DNA from: an uncultured Bacteroidales bacterium
GTDB taxonomy: Bacteria; Bacteroidota; Bacteroidia; Bacteroidales; Muribaculaceae
Direction: 5' to 3'
DNA length: 64,000 bases
Assembly (NCBI GenBank): GCA_902787185.1
Contig: CADAFP010000025.1
Location: forward strand, 1 to 64,000
A program made the translations under genes and the position numbers. The notes under the pieces are model-generated. The model was not told where the DNA came from, made no database searches, and saw only the letters and a program-made list of their open reading frames with translations. Below are positions 23,919 through 32,996 of this stretch, piece after piece (position 1 is the stretch's first letter; each line of letters begins with the position of its first letter).

Positions 23919-24575
23919 GCCCAGGCGCTTGAAGTCGTCGGGCAGGGGAGCGGTGATGTCGATTTCCTTGCCGCTAACGGGGTGGGTGAAGCGGATGCGG
24001 TGGGCCTGCAGCGAGATGCCGCCGTCGGGGTTGCTGCGGGGCGCGCCATACTTGAGGTCGCCCTTGATGGGACAGCCTATGGCCGATAGCTGCGCCCTGA
24101 TCTGGTGCTTGCGCCCAGTGATGAGGTCCACCTCGAGCAGCCAGTAGCGCTGGCTGGCGGCGATGACACGGTAGTGCAGCACGGCCTTCTGGTGTCCCTC
24201 GCGTGGCACGATGCTCACGCGCGTCTTGTTGCCCTGCTCCACGCTTTTCAGGTAGTGCGTCAAGGTGTCCTCGGGCCGCTGGGGCTTGTTGCCCACCACC
24301 GCCCAGTAGGTCTTGTGGACCTCGCCCTTGCGGAAGAGTTCGTTCATGCGCGACAGTCCCTTGCTGGTCTTGGCCATCACCACCAGGCCGCAAGTCGGTC
24401 GGTCGATGCGGTGGGTGACACCCAGGAACACGTTGCCGGGTTTGTCATATTTCTCCTTGATCCATGCCTTCACCGTGTCGATGAGCGTGGGGTCGCCGGT
24501 GCGGTCGCCCTGCACCAGTTCGCCAGCGCTCTTGTTGACGATGATGATGTGGTTGTCGTCATATACTACTTCCAT
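23907..24575 (-). CDS. RluA family RNA pseudouridine synthase
   Basis: 222 residues, catalytic domain only (no S4 domain). The active-site motif is GVTHRIDRPTCGLVVMAKT, with the catalytic Asp in HRID and Cys in place of the usual Ser in the following TSG. HKTYWAVV, HQIRAQLSAIGCPIKGDLKYGA and ISLQAHRIRFTHPVSGKEI complete the RluA/RluC pattern. It isomerises uridine to pseudouridine in rRNA or tRNA; the exact site cannot be assigned. A -7 box lies upstream at 24612-24620. Confidence 0.88.
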   Translation of the reverse strand: MEVVYDDNHIIIVNKSAGELVQGDRTGDPTLIDTVKAWIKEKYDKPGNVFLGVTHRIDRPTCGLVVMAKTSKGLSRMNELFRKGEVHKTYWAVVGNKPQRPEDTLTHYLKSVEQGNKTRVSIVPREGHQKAVLHYRVIAASQRYWLLEVDLITGRKHQIRAQLSAIGCPIKGDLKYGAPRSNPDGGISLQAHRIRFTHPVSGKEIDITAPLPDDFKRLGFDM

Positions 24576-24611
24576 GATGCGTCGTTGCCGCCAGGCATCG
24601 TTGGTGGCACT

Positions 24612-24620
24612 GCAAAGTTA
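24612..24620 (-). promoter_or_regulatory. -7 box of the RluA-family gene
   Basis: Minus-strand TAACTTTGC, 36 nt before the ATG. No well-spaced TTTG is visible. Confidence 0.5.
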
Positions 24621-24878
24621 CATCGTTTATTCCAATCATCAGGGCTGTTAGGCCGTTTTTTTAGTCTTACAATATTTACAGCATATAACGGGAAGCGGTA
24701 AAGAAAAGCGATGGAAAACAACTGAAAAAGAGCCCCCAAAATCCAAAAAAATGTTATAAAATGCATAACTTGCTGAAAATCAACAGAATACATAGTGAAT
24801 TTTGTAAATGGCTGATTCTTAGTGTTTTGAGGGGTGTATTTGACATTTTGATAAAAAAAATCAAAAACTTTTTATCTC

Positions 24879-24914
24879 TTTGTCAAAATATTTAAAAAAT
24901 AACATTAACTTTGC
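24879..24914 (+). promoter_or_regulatory. Promoter of the SusC/SusD operon
   Basis: TTTG at 24879-24882 and TAACTTTGC at 24906-24914 (23 nt apart). The transcript leader before the SusC ATG would be about 230 nt. Confidence 0.6.
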
Positions 24915-24965
24915 AAGCCTGTCTTTAATTATATAGATGTAATGTTAAGAACTAAGGAGGCTAAA

Positions 24966-24986
24966 ATGGCCAATCTAATGACATGA
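24966..24986 (+). CDS. Possible six-codon leader peptide in the SusC 5' leader
   Basis: AAGGAGG, an unusually strong ribosome binding site for a Bacteroidales genome, precedes an ATG that codes MANLMT and then TGA. It lies inside the long leader of the SusC transcript. It might influence operon expression, or be chance; no hairpin pair typical of an attenuator is evident. The remaining leader (24987-25149) shows no other feature. Confidence 0.25.
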   Translation: MANLMT

Positions 24987-25149
24987 TTGTGCCTTTTCTG
25001 CTGGGTGTCCTGTTTTTTGGATGGCAAGACATCAAGCGGATAGTGTTTTGGAGTTTATAGACGATACATTAATTTATGTTAGAGACGGCCCAGATGATTA
25101 TGTAACTTATAAAAAAACATTTAATAATTAATTAATTAAACAAAAATTT

Positions 25150-26196
25150 ATGAGTCTTAAACATTTACTCTTGTTCCTTGTCATGGCACTAGCCGCGCTT
25201 GGAGTTTCGGCTCAAGTGAATGGTACGGTGTATGATGAGAACAACGAACCGGTCATCGGTGCGTCTGTCGTTCAGCAGAGTAATCCCAAGAACGGCGTTG
25301 CTACCGACATTGACGGTCATTTCACTTTGAATGTGCCCGCTGGCACAAAGATTAAAGTCACCTATGTGGGTTATGAAGATTATGTCGGTGCTGCCAAGAG
25401 CGGCATGAAGATCACCCTGAAACCCAAAGGTAACATGATTCAGGAAGTCGTTGTCACTGGTTACCAGAAGGTGGACAAGCGACTCTTTACTGGTGCTACC
25501 CAGAGCGTCGATGCCGAGAAGACCAAACTCTCGGGTGTTGCCGACGTCAGCCGTGGTCTTGAGGGCCGCGTCTCGGGTGTGCAGGTTCAGAATGTGTCTG
25601 GTACCTTCGGTACCGCTCCCAAGATCCGCGTGCGTGGTGCTACCTCTATCTATGGTAGCTCAAAGCCGCTGTGGGTAGTGGACGGTGTGGTTCTCGAGGA
25701 CAACGTGGACATCAGTGCCGACGACCTCTCGTCTGGTGATGCCAATACGCTGATTGCCTCGGCTGTTGCCGGTCTGAACTCCGACGATATCGAGAGCTTC
25801 CAGATCCTGAAGGACGGTTCCGCAACTTCAATTTATGGTGCAAAGGCCAACGCCGGTGTGATCGTTATCACCACCAAGACTGGTCGCAAGGGCACCAGCT
25901 CAATCAACTACACGGGTGAGTTCACCTATCGCTTGAAGCCCAACTACCGTGACTTCAACATCTGCAACTCTCAGGAGCAGATGAGTATCTTGCGCGAGAT
26001 GGAGCAGAAGGGTTGGCTCGAGTATGCCAGCCTGGTGAACAGCACCACTTGGACACCTACAATCCTGAGACCGGTACTTACGCTCTGCCCAACACGACGA
26101 ACGCCCGTAACCAATTCCTGCGTGAGGCTGAGATGCGCAACACCAACTGGTTTGACCTGTTGTTCAACCACAACATCATGCAGAACCACTCGGTGA
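25150..26196 (+). pseudogene. SusC-like TonB-dependent receptor, 5' part (frameshifted)
   Basis: Signal peptide ending VSAQVNG, then a carboxypeptidase-D-like domain (GTVYDENNEPVIGASVVQ, about 23-100), a TonB-box/plug region (GYQKVDKRLFTGATQSV, RIRVRGATSIYGSSKPLWVVDGVVL, SFQILKDGSATSIYGAKANAGVIVITTKTG) and the first barrel residues. The SusC frame is good up to about 26050 (WLEYASLVNSTT) and then turns into unrelated sequence ending at 26196. The natural continuation (LDTYNPETGTYALPN) lies in another frame from about 26045. Roughly 9-10 residues usual at this point in SusC proteins are missing, which points to a short out-of-frame deletion or a sequencing error. Confidence 0.85.
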
Positions 26197-28469
26197 GCGT
26201 TTCAGGTGGTACCGACAAGGGCTCTTTCTACACCTCGGCTTCGGTTATGACCGATCCGGGTTGGTATAAGAGCAGCCGCGTAGAGCGTTACACCTTCAAC
26301 GCCAACGCCATCTACAACCTGACCGACAGGATCCGTATCAAAATTTTGAACAGCGACAGTTTCCGCGACCAGAAGGCTCCTGGTACCTTGAGCCAGAATG
26401 TGGACGTCGTTAGCGGTGAAGTAAGGCGCGATTTCGATATCAACCCCTATAGCTTCGCGTTGAACACTGCCCGTACCGTTGACCCCAATCAGCGTTACAT
26501 CCGCAACTATACTACATTTAATATCTTTGATGAGTTGGAGCAGAACTACATCGACCTGAACGTTACCGACCTCAAGTTCCAGGGTGAGCTTAACATCAAG
26601 CCCATCGTGAAGCAGGATCAGTCACTTGAGTTCAACGTGCTGGGTTCGATGCGTGTTGCTACCACCGAGCAGAACCACTACGTTCTGGACAACAGTAACC
26701 AGGCCATGGCATATCGCGCCGGTATCAACCCCGATAACGCCATCATCCGTTCATCCAACTCTTACCTGTATACCGACCCCGACGTCGAGAACGCTCTTCC
26801 CGAGACGATTCTGGACAAGGGTGGTATGCTCTTCTACACCAAGAACAACAACAAGTCCTTCACCTTCCGTGCTTCGGGACAATACATGAAGGACTTCGGT
26901 CACGGTAACCACCTCATCAACCTCTATGCTGCTATGGAGGCTGTTCGCTTCGACCGCTTCAGCGAGTCGTTCAATGCATGGGGTATCGTTTATGCCAATG
27001 GTAACCTTCCCTTCACCAACTACAAGCTCTTTAAGCAGATGCAGGAGGAGAACGGTAGTTACTACAGCGTTGGTGAATACCACCGCCGTGATATGGCCTA
27101 CATCGCCAATGCCAACTACGCATTGCTGGGCCGCTACATCTTGAATGGTACACTGCGTTATGAGGGTTCTAACCAGATGGGTAAGACCTCACAGAGCCGC
27201 TGGCTCCCCACTTGGAACGTATCGGCTGCATGGAACATCCATGACGAGCCCTTCTTCCAGAACTCTGCCATCAGCAAGAAGGCTATCACTTACGCTAAGA
27301 TGCGTTTGAGCTACTCGCTTACCGCCGAGAGTGGTCCCACCAGCATGGCTAATGCCGAGGCACTGTATTATCCCACTCGCCCCTGGCGCCAGGAGCTCGA
27401 CACCTATGAGATGGGTCTTGCCCTCTCAGGTCTGGGTAACACCGAGCTCACCTATGAGAAGAAGCATGAGTTTGACCTTGGTATCGACCTCGGTTTCCTG
27501 TACAACCGCATCAACCTCGTGTTTGACTGGTACGTCCGCAACAACTTCGACCTGATTGGTCTTATCCGTACCCAGGGTGTCGGTGGTGACACTAACAAGT
27601 ATGGTAACGTGGCCGAGATGAAGTCTCATGGTGTTGAGTTCACCATCACTTCTCACAACATTGAGCCCAAGCATAGGGGTGACTTTGCATGGGATACCGA
27701 CTTGACGTTCTCTTACACCAACACTGAGATCACCAAGCTGCAGTCACGTTCGCGTGTCATCGACCTCGTTCGTGGTAGCGGTTTCCCCTTGGAGGGCTAT
27801 CCCCACCGTGCTATCTTCTCGATTCCCTTTGCCGGTCTTGATGCTCACGGTATGCCCCTGTGTATCGACGAGAATGGCAACGTTTCTAACGTCGGCCTCA
27901 ACTTCCAGGAGTTTGAGAAACTCGACTTCCTCAAGTATGAGGGTCCCGTTGATCCCACCTTCACTGGCGGTTTTGGCAACAACTTCTCGTTCAAGGGCTT
28001 CCACCTGAACGTGTTCATGACCTATGCCTTTGGTAACAAGCTCCGTCTCGACCAGACCTTCGGTGCTGGTTACAGCGACTTGACCTCCTTCACCAAGGAC
28101 TTCAAGAACCGTTGGGTTCTCCCCGGTGATGAGATGGTGACCACCATTCCCGCTATTGCATCTCGCCGTCAGGTTTACTCCAACACCTATCTGGGCTATG
28201 CCTACAATGCTTACAACTACAGCACTGAGCGCATCGCCGATGGTGGTTTCGTACGCCTGAAAGAGATCTCGCTGACCTATGACGTGCCCACGCGTGTGAT
28301 TTCACACCTGCGTTTGACGACCGCTTCGGTTAAGCTGGCTGCTACCAACATCTGCCTGCTGTATGCTGACAAGAAGCTCAACGGACAGGATCCTGAGTTC
28401 TTCAACAGTGGTGGTGTGGCTTCGCCCAACCCCAAGCAGTTCACCCTTACCCTGCGTCTGGGTATGTAA
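26013..28469 (+). pseudogene. SusC-like TonB-dependent receptor, 3' part (outer membrane barrel)
   Basis: Continuation of the receptor. The first residues of this frame (MARVCQPGEQHH) are an out-of-frame reading of the upstream part; true SusC sequence starts at LDTYNPETG (about 26055). NTNWFDLLFNHNIMQNHSVSVSGGTDKGSFYTSASV marks the start of the barrel, and the terminal strand ends FTLTLRLGM, as expected of a beta-barrel insertion signal. Alone it lacks signal peptide and plug and could not function; joined to the 5' part it makes a normal receptor of about 1100 residues. It is followed by SusD, 37 nt on. Confidence 0.85.
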
Positions 28470-28506
28470 TTAATGTCACACATTATTATATATAATAAAG
28501 AAGATT

Positions 28507-30255
28507 ATGAAACTACGATATAAAATCTTATTTATTGCAATAGCACTGATCGGCCTGAGTTCATGCAAGGACTTCCTTGAGAAGGTGCCCGACACCCGTG
28601 TTTATCTGGTGAACCTCGATCAGCTTGAGCAGTTGCTTGTCACCGCCTATACTCAGACTAACTATGCCGCATTAGGTGAGCTCTCAAGTGACAATGTTAT
28701 CGATACCAACTCTCCCAGTGAGGATGGTATGCGCTACAACTATTCATCCTACAACCAGTATGACGAGCAGATCTATGCTTGGGAGGATGTTACCCTTGAT
28801 ATCAGCGACTCCGATACCCCTTCGGGCATCTGGAATGGTTGCTACGCTGCAATCGCTGCTGCCAACGCCGTGCTTGAGAAGTTAGGTGAGTTTGAAACCG
28901 AAGGTGCAATCGAGGGCGAGGCAATCACTGCCAACGACCGTGCCCGTATGGATGCCATCCGTGGCGAGGCCTTGATGATTCGTGCTTATCACCACTACAT
29001 CCTGGCCCAGATCTTCTGTATGCCCTATAGTGGCCCGCAGAAGAGCGCTACCCTGCCCGGTATCCCCTATGCTACCAAGCCCGAGACCGAGCTTGACCCC
29101 AAGTATGATCGCGGAACTCTCCAGCAGACCTACGACAACATCGAGAATGACATGCTGGAAGGTCTCAAGTATATCAGCGAGGATTTCTATGAAGTACCCA
29201 AGTACCACTTCAATATTGCCGCATCTCATGCCTTCGCCGCACGTTTCTATACTGCCAAGCGTGAGTATGAGAAGGTGATTGAGCATGCCAACGCTTCGTT
29301 CAAGGGCACTAAGCCTGAGGCAATGCGTAACGACTTCTGGGACAAGGACTTCTATGATCTTGACAATGGTGCCCGCTATTACACCAGCGTTGACCGTCCC
29401 GGTAACTACATGATGATTGATACCTACAGCACCTGGTTGCGTCGTTGGGGCCATCGCTTCTGGACTGCCCGTGAGGGTCTGCGTGGCTCGATTGGTGGCC
29501 CTGGCCCGTCTTGGGAGAACTGTAAGTTCAGCTACGGTAGTGGTAAGAACAAGGAAGAGTGGTCAATGATGCCTTGCTTCATGAACAGCTTCCTGAGTTC
29601 GTCGGCTCACTCTGAGTATGGTGCTATCTTCTTGGGTACCTGCTGGGAGCAGTTTGAGTACACCGACAAGATTGCCGGTATTGGTTATGTACACATGATT
29701 CGTCCCGAGTTCACGAGTCAGGATGTCATCCTGTTGCGTGCCGAGGCTAACCTGTTCCTGGGTAACGTGGATGCTGCCTTTGAGGACTTGTATCTGTGGA
29801 ACCACGATCACTTGAAGCTTGACTCAACCGCTAATTACAACATGGTCGAGCTCACCAAGGACCTGATCGTCAAGTTCTATAACGAGGACTATCAGCGCCG
29901 CCGCGATTATACCAAATTCGGCATCATGAAGGAGTTCCACATCGACGAGATCTGTCCGTGTGAGCATCCCATGACTCCCGAGATTGAGCCCTACATGCAG
30001 TGCATCCAGCACTTCCGTCGTATCCAGAACATCCACATGGGTAACCGCTGGTTCGACATCAAGCGATATGGATTCTCCATCACCCACAAGATGGGCATCA
30101 ATAGAGTCATTACCCTTGAGGTGAATGACCCCCGCTATGCTATCCAGATTCCTAACGAAGTAATCGGTGCAGGCCTCGAGCCTAACCCCCGCCCAACTCC
30201 GGTTGTTTACCAGAGCATGCCCGTAACCCGTGATGCTCGTATCGTTAATAATTAA
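28507..30255 (+). CDS. SusD/RagB family substrate-binding lipoprotein
   Basis: 582 residues. A lipoprotein signal (ALIGLSSCKDFLEK) places it on the outer membrane surface as the lid and binding partner of SusC. The N-terminal SusD-like segment contains LDQLEQLLVTAYTQ, and the SusD core has MDAIRGEALMIRAYHHYILAQIF, YDNIENDMLEGLKYI, and the late VILLRAEANLFLG. RIQNIHMGNRWFDIKRYGF near the end is a RagB/SusD signature. It is intact even though its partner SusC is frameshifted. The ligand is unknown; the metallohydrolase downstream suggests peptides. Confidence 0.92.
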   Translation: MKLRYKILFIAIALIGLSSCKDFLEKVPDTRVYLVNLDQLEQLLVTAYTQTNYAALGELSSDNVIDTNSPSEDGMRYNYSSYNQYDEQIYAWEDVTLDISDSDTPSGIWNGCYAAIAAANAVLEKLGEFETEGAIEGEAITANDRARMDAIRGEALMIRAYHHYILAQIFCMPYSGPQKSATLPGIPYATKPETELDPKYDRGTLQQTYDNIENDMLEGLKYISEDFYEVPKYHFNIAASHAFAARFYTAKREYEKVIEHANASFKGTKPEAMRNDFWDKDFYDLDNGARYYTSVDRPGNYMMIDTYSTWLRRWGHRFWTAREGLRGSIGGPGPSWENCKFSYGSGKNKEEWSMMPCFMNSFLSSSAHSEYGAIFLGTCWEQFEYTDKIAGIGYVHMIRPEFTSQDVILLRAEANLFLGNVDAAFEDLYLWNHDHLKLDSTANYNMVELTKDLIVKFYNEDYQRRRDYTKFGIMKEFHIDEICPCEHPMTPEIEPYMQCIQHFRRIQNIHMGNRWFDIKRYGFSITHKMGINRVITLEVNDPRYAIQIPNEVIGAGLEPNPRPTPVVYQSMPVTRDARIVNN

Positions 30256-30282
30256 TTCATATCCGGATAAGAGATCATTATT

Positions 30283-31428
30283 ATGAAAAAGATTCAATAT
30301 TATATTTCAGCATTGCTGCTTTTTGCTGTCGTGGCATTCTCGTCATGTAGCGAGGACAAGTTGGGCCCCACGATCTTCCCTGATGTGGACGAGACGTTAG
30401 ATCCCAACTCCTATTCCTACCAGCTTGACAAGTTCCTCAAGGACAACTACCTCGATAAGTATAACTTGACGTTCTTGTACAAGATGCCGGATATCAGCAC
30501 CAACATGAACTACAACTTGGTGCCTGCCCAGTACGAAAACGCTGTTGACCTGGCTGTGCTCTGCAAGTATTTGTGGTTTGACGTGTATGACAAGTTGGCT
30601 GGCGAGGAATTCTTGAAACTCTACGGTCCCCGCATCCTGCTCATGGTGGGTTCGCCTGCCTACAATACCTCATCAGGTAGTGAGACGGTCGGTCTGGCCG
30701 AGGGTGGTATCAAGATTACCCTGTTCAAGGTTAACGCCATGAATGTCAATAACTTCTATATGATGAACGACCTCTATTTCCACACGATGCACCATGAGTT
30801 TGCTCACATCCTGCATCAGACCAAGACTTATCCTTCAGAGTTCAATACCATCTCGGTAGGTAAGTATGATGCCACCAACTGGACTGGTCGTGGCGATGAG
30901 GTTTGCTCTAAGGGCTTTGTGACTCCCTATGCTTCGAGTGAGTACCGTGAGGACTTTGCCGAGGTGACCGCTTGCTACATCACTTATACCCAAGATCAGT
31001 GGGATGACCTGATGGATAAGGCTTCACGCGGCTGGACCACCGTTACCAGCGAGACCGAGGATGAGAACCCCGATGCTGCTTACTACAGCTTCTACTATTT
31101 CGCAAAGAACGATACCGAGGCCGATAGGACTCCTATCTATCCTGGCGACGAGCGCTTCATCTCGACCATCACCAATGAGGATGGTTCAGTGGTTCGCTAC
31201 TGGAAGAACGAGCGTGATGCCGATGGCAACCGCGTCATTGTTTACGCCGTTGAAGATAACGACGGTGTTGATGGTGCAGAGGCTATCTTGCAGAAGCTCG
31301 AGATCATCCGCCAGTGGTTCCGCTCGGCTTGGGGTGTAGAACTTGACGAGTTGCGTCAAGAAGTTCAAGACCGTCAAAAGTCTTATGACATCAACGCTCT
31401 GCGCAAGTGGGTCTATGACATTCAATAA
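30283..31428 (+). CDS. Substrate import-associated zinc metallohydrolase lipoprotein (TIGR04549-like)
   Basis: 381 residues with a lipoprotein signal (VVAFSSCSEDK). MHHEFAHILHQTKTYP contains the HExxH zinc motif (HEFAH) and EDFAEVTACYITY supplies the probable third ligand region. The family I recognise here is the zinc metallohydrolase lipoprotein regularly encoded next to SusC/SusD pairs. A surface peptidase acting on proteins or peptides before import is the likely role (inference from the motif and neighbours). It lies 27 nt after SusD and 15 nt before the DUF4302 gene, so the four genes form one operon. Confidence 0.82.
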   Translation: MKKIQYYISALLLFAVVAFSSCSEDKLGPTIFPDVDETLDPNSYSYQLDKFLKDNYLDKYNLTFLYKMPDISTNMNYNLVPAQYENAVDLAVLCKYLWFDVYDKLAGEEFLKLYGPRILLMVGSPAYNTSSGSETVGLAEGGIKITLFKVNAMNVNNFYMMNDLYFHTMHHEFAHILHQTKTYPSEFNTISVGKYDATNWTGRGDEVCSKGFVTPYASSEYREDFAEVTACYITYTQDQWDDLMDKASRGWTTVTSETEDENPDAAYYSFYYFAKNDTEADRTPIYPGDERFISTITNEDGSVVRYWKNERDADGNRVIVYAVEDNDGVDGAEAILQKLEIIRQWFRSAWGVELDELRQEVQDRQKSYDINALRKWVYDIQ

Positions 31429-31458
31429 TGTTTCACCTTTAACATGATAAAGAGAAAA

Positions 31459-32871
31459 ATGAAAAAGTTCTTAAACATATCATTGTTATCGATTTTAGCG
31501 CTAGCATCGCTGTCGTTGACCTCCTGCAAGAATGAGGTTGAAGACATCTTTGAAGACGATGCCGTTATCCGCCTCGATAACAAGAAGGCAGAATATGTAC
31601 AGATTTTGACCGATACTGAAAAAGGTAACAGGTGGCAAATGGAATACTTCTCCAACACAGAGGAGCCTGGCTACATCTATCTGATGACCTTCTACAAAGA
31701 TGGTTCGGTTAAAATCTCCGGTTCCAACAAGTGGATCAATTATGTTCAGTCTGGCCAGATGACAAAGCCGGCTTTTGGAAGTGCTATGTCGATGTGGGAT
31801 GTTATTGCCGACAATGGCCCTGTGCTGTCGTTTAACACTTACAATCCCTACTTCCACCTGTTTGCTGACCCCTATGATATTCCCAGCAGCGGTAGTGCCG
31901 CCAGCGATAAGGATATCAACGAGACCGGATATGGCCACGAGGGTGATTATGAGTTTGATATCATGAACTACTCGGGCGACACCCTGTATCTCGTCGGTAA
32001 GAAGTATGAGCTGAGCATGATTATGACTCGCGTCAAGGAAAAAGAAAAAGAAGATGAAGCTTACATGAATGAGGTGGTGGCTCTGGCCGACTCCTTCTTC
32101 AACGCCAAGGTTCCCTCGGTATTCATCAACCTGCCTAATGGTGTGCGCTATATCGTTAAGGACGGCGCAACGAGCATCTTGAAGATGTACCGTGAGGGTA
32201 CCGATGAGATTTCGACTTCCGAGACTCATAACGTCATCATCACGCATGATGGTCTCTCCTTCATGGATCCCATCACGCTCGATGCTACACCGCTCGTTGA
32301 GCAGGATGGCATTTACGTTCCCGATCCTAGTGCTGAGCGTGTGACCTACACGGTCAAGAACTTTATCCGTCAGCCCGATGGCTCGTTGCTGTGCCGCGAC
32401 GATAACCAGACGACGATGACTGCCGACCACTTGGCTGGTATATACACTAATCAATCCCTTGTTTGGAGGTCCGACCTCAAGAATGTAGGAGGCTTGTTTG
32501 CCGACTTGGCTACCAGAATTGCTGACGACCTCAAGGCGTATAACAAGTCAACCTTCCAGTATGTGCAGGTTTCTTATGACTTGACACTTCAGCAGTACAC
32601 ACTGGTATTCAATGTCAAGAAGGGTTCGGTGAAGTACAATCCCACCTTCTACATGACGCTGAAGTCGGCTAATGACAATCAAGTGACCTTTAGCGTTGCT
32701 CCCGAGGGTGACCGCTATGGTGAGACTTATGCTACCAACTGTCCTTCGATCCGTGAGTTTGCCAACGTTATGAACCAGACGTTGACTTTGAGCACCAACT
32801 CGTTGTTGGCGCCCACTGTGATGACGACTTCTGTCGGTGCTGGTGACTACGTGTCGTGGAATCTTCAGTAA
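31459..32871 (+). CDS. DUF4302 domain lipoprotein
   Basis: The start at 31459 (MKKFLNISLLSILALASL) gives a clean lipoprotein signal with LTSCKNEVED; an in-frame ATG at 31444 adds MIKRK. The mature part matches, from memory, DUF4302 proteins (DTEKGNRWQMEYFSNTEEPGYIYLMTFYKDGSVKISG), which are encoded beside SusC/SusD and the zinc metallohydrolase lipoproteins. It is probably a surface accessory subunit of the import complex, possibly substrate-binding. No catalytic motif is seen. Followed by an inverted repeat that could end the operon. Confidence 0.75.
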   Translation: MKKFLNISLLSILALASLSLTSCKNEVEDIFEDDAVIRLDNKKAEYVQILTDTEKGNRWQMEYFSNTEEPGYIYLMTFYKDGSVKISGSNKWINYVQSGQMTKPAFGSAMSMWDVIADNGPVLSFNTYNPYFHLFADPYDIPSSGSAASDKDINETGYGHEGDYEFDIMNYSGDTLYLVGKKYELSMIMTRVKEKEKEDEAYMNEVVALADSFFNAKVPSVFINLPNGVRYIVKDGATSILKMYREGTDEISTSETHNVIITHDGLSFMDPITLDATPLVEQDGIYVPDPSAERVTYTVKNFIRQPDGSLLCRDDNQTTMTADHLAGIYTNQSLVWRSDLKNVGGLFADLATRIADDLKAYNKSTFQYVQVSYDLTLQQYTLVFNVKKGSVKYNPTFYMTLKSANDNQVTFSVAPEGDRYGETYATNCPSIREFANVMNQTLTLSTNSLLAPTVMTTSVGAGDYVSWNLQ

Positions 32872-32886
32872 TTGACTAACGCCTAT

Positions 32887-32939
32887 CCGATTGACCGCGG
32901 GCATGTGGCTCGCAAGCGTCAATAGCCTGCGGTCATCGG
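32887..32939 (+). terminator. Inverted repeat ending the SusC/SusD operon
   Basis: CCGATTGACCGCGGGC (32887-32902) pairs, with a few mismatches, with GCCTGCGGTCATCGG (32925-32939), followed by TTTTATCTT. It sits 15 nt after the DUF4302 stop codon. Confidence 0.55.
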
Positions 32940-32996
32940 TTTTATCTTGATAGATATTTTTATTATTAACATAATAACTATTTTAGTATTTAAATT

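Noticed and set aside
24576-25149. Riboswitch in the SusC leader
   Set aside because: No recognised aptamer core or terminator/antiterminator pair could be seen.
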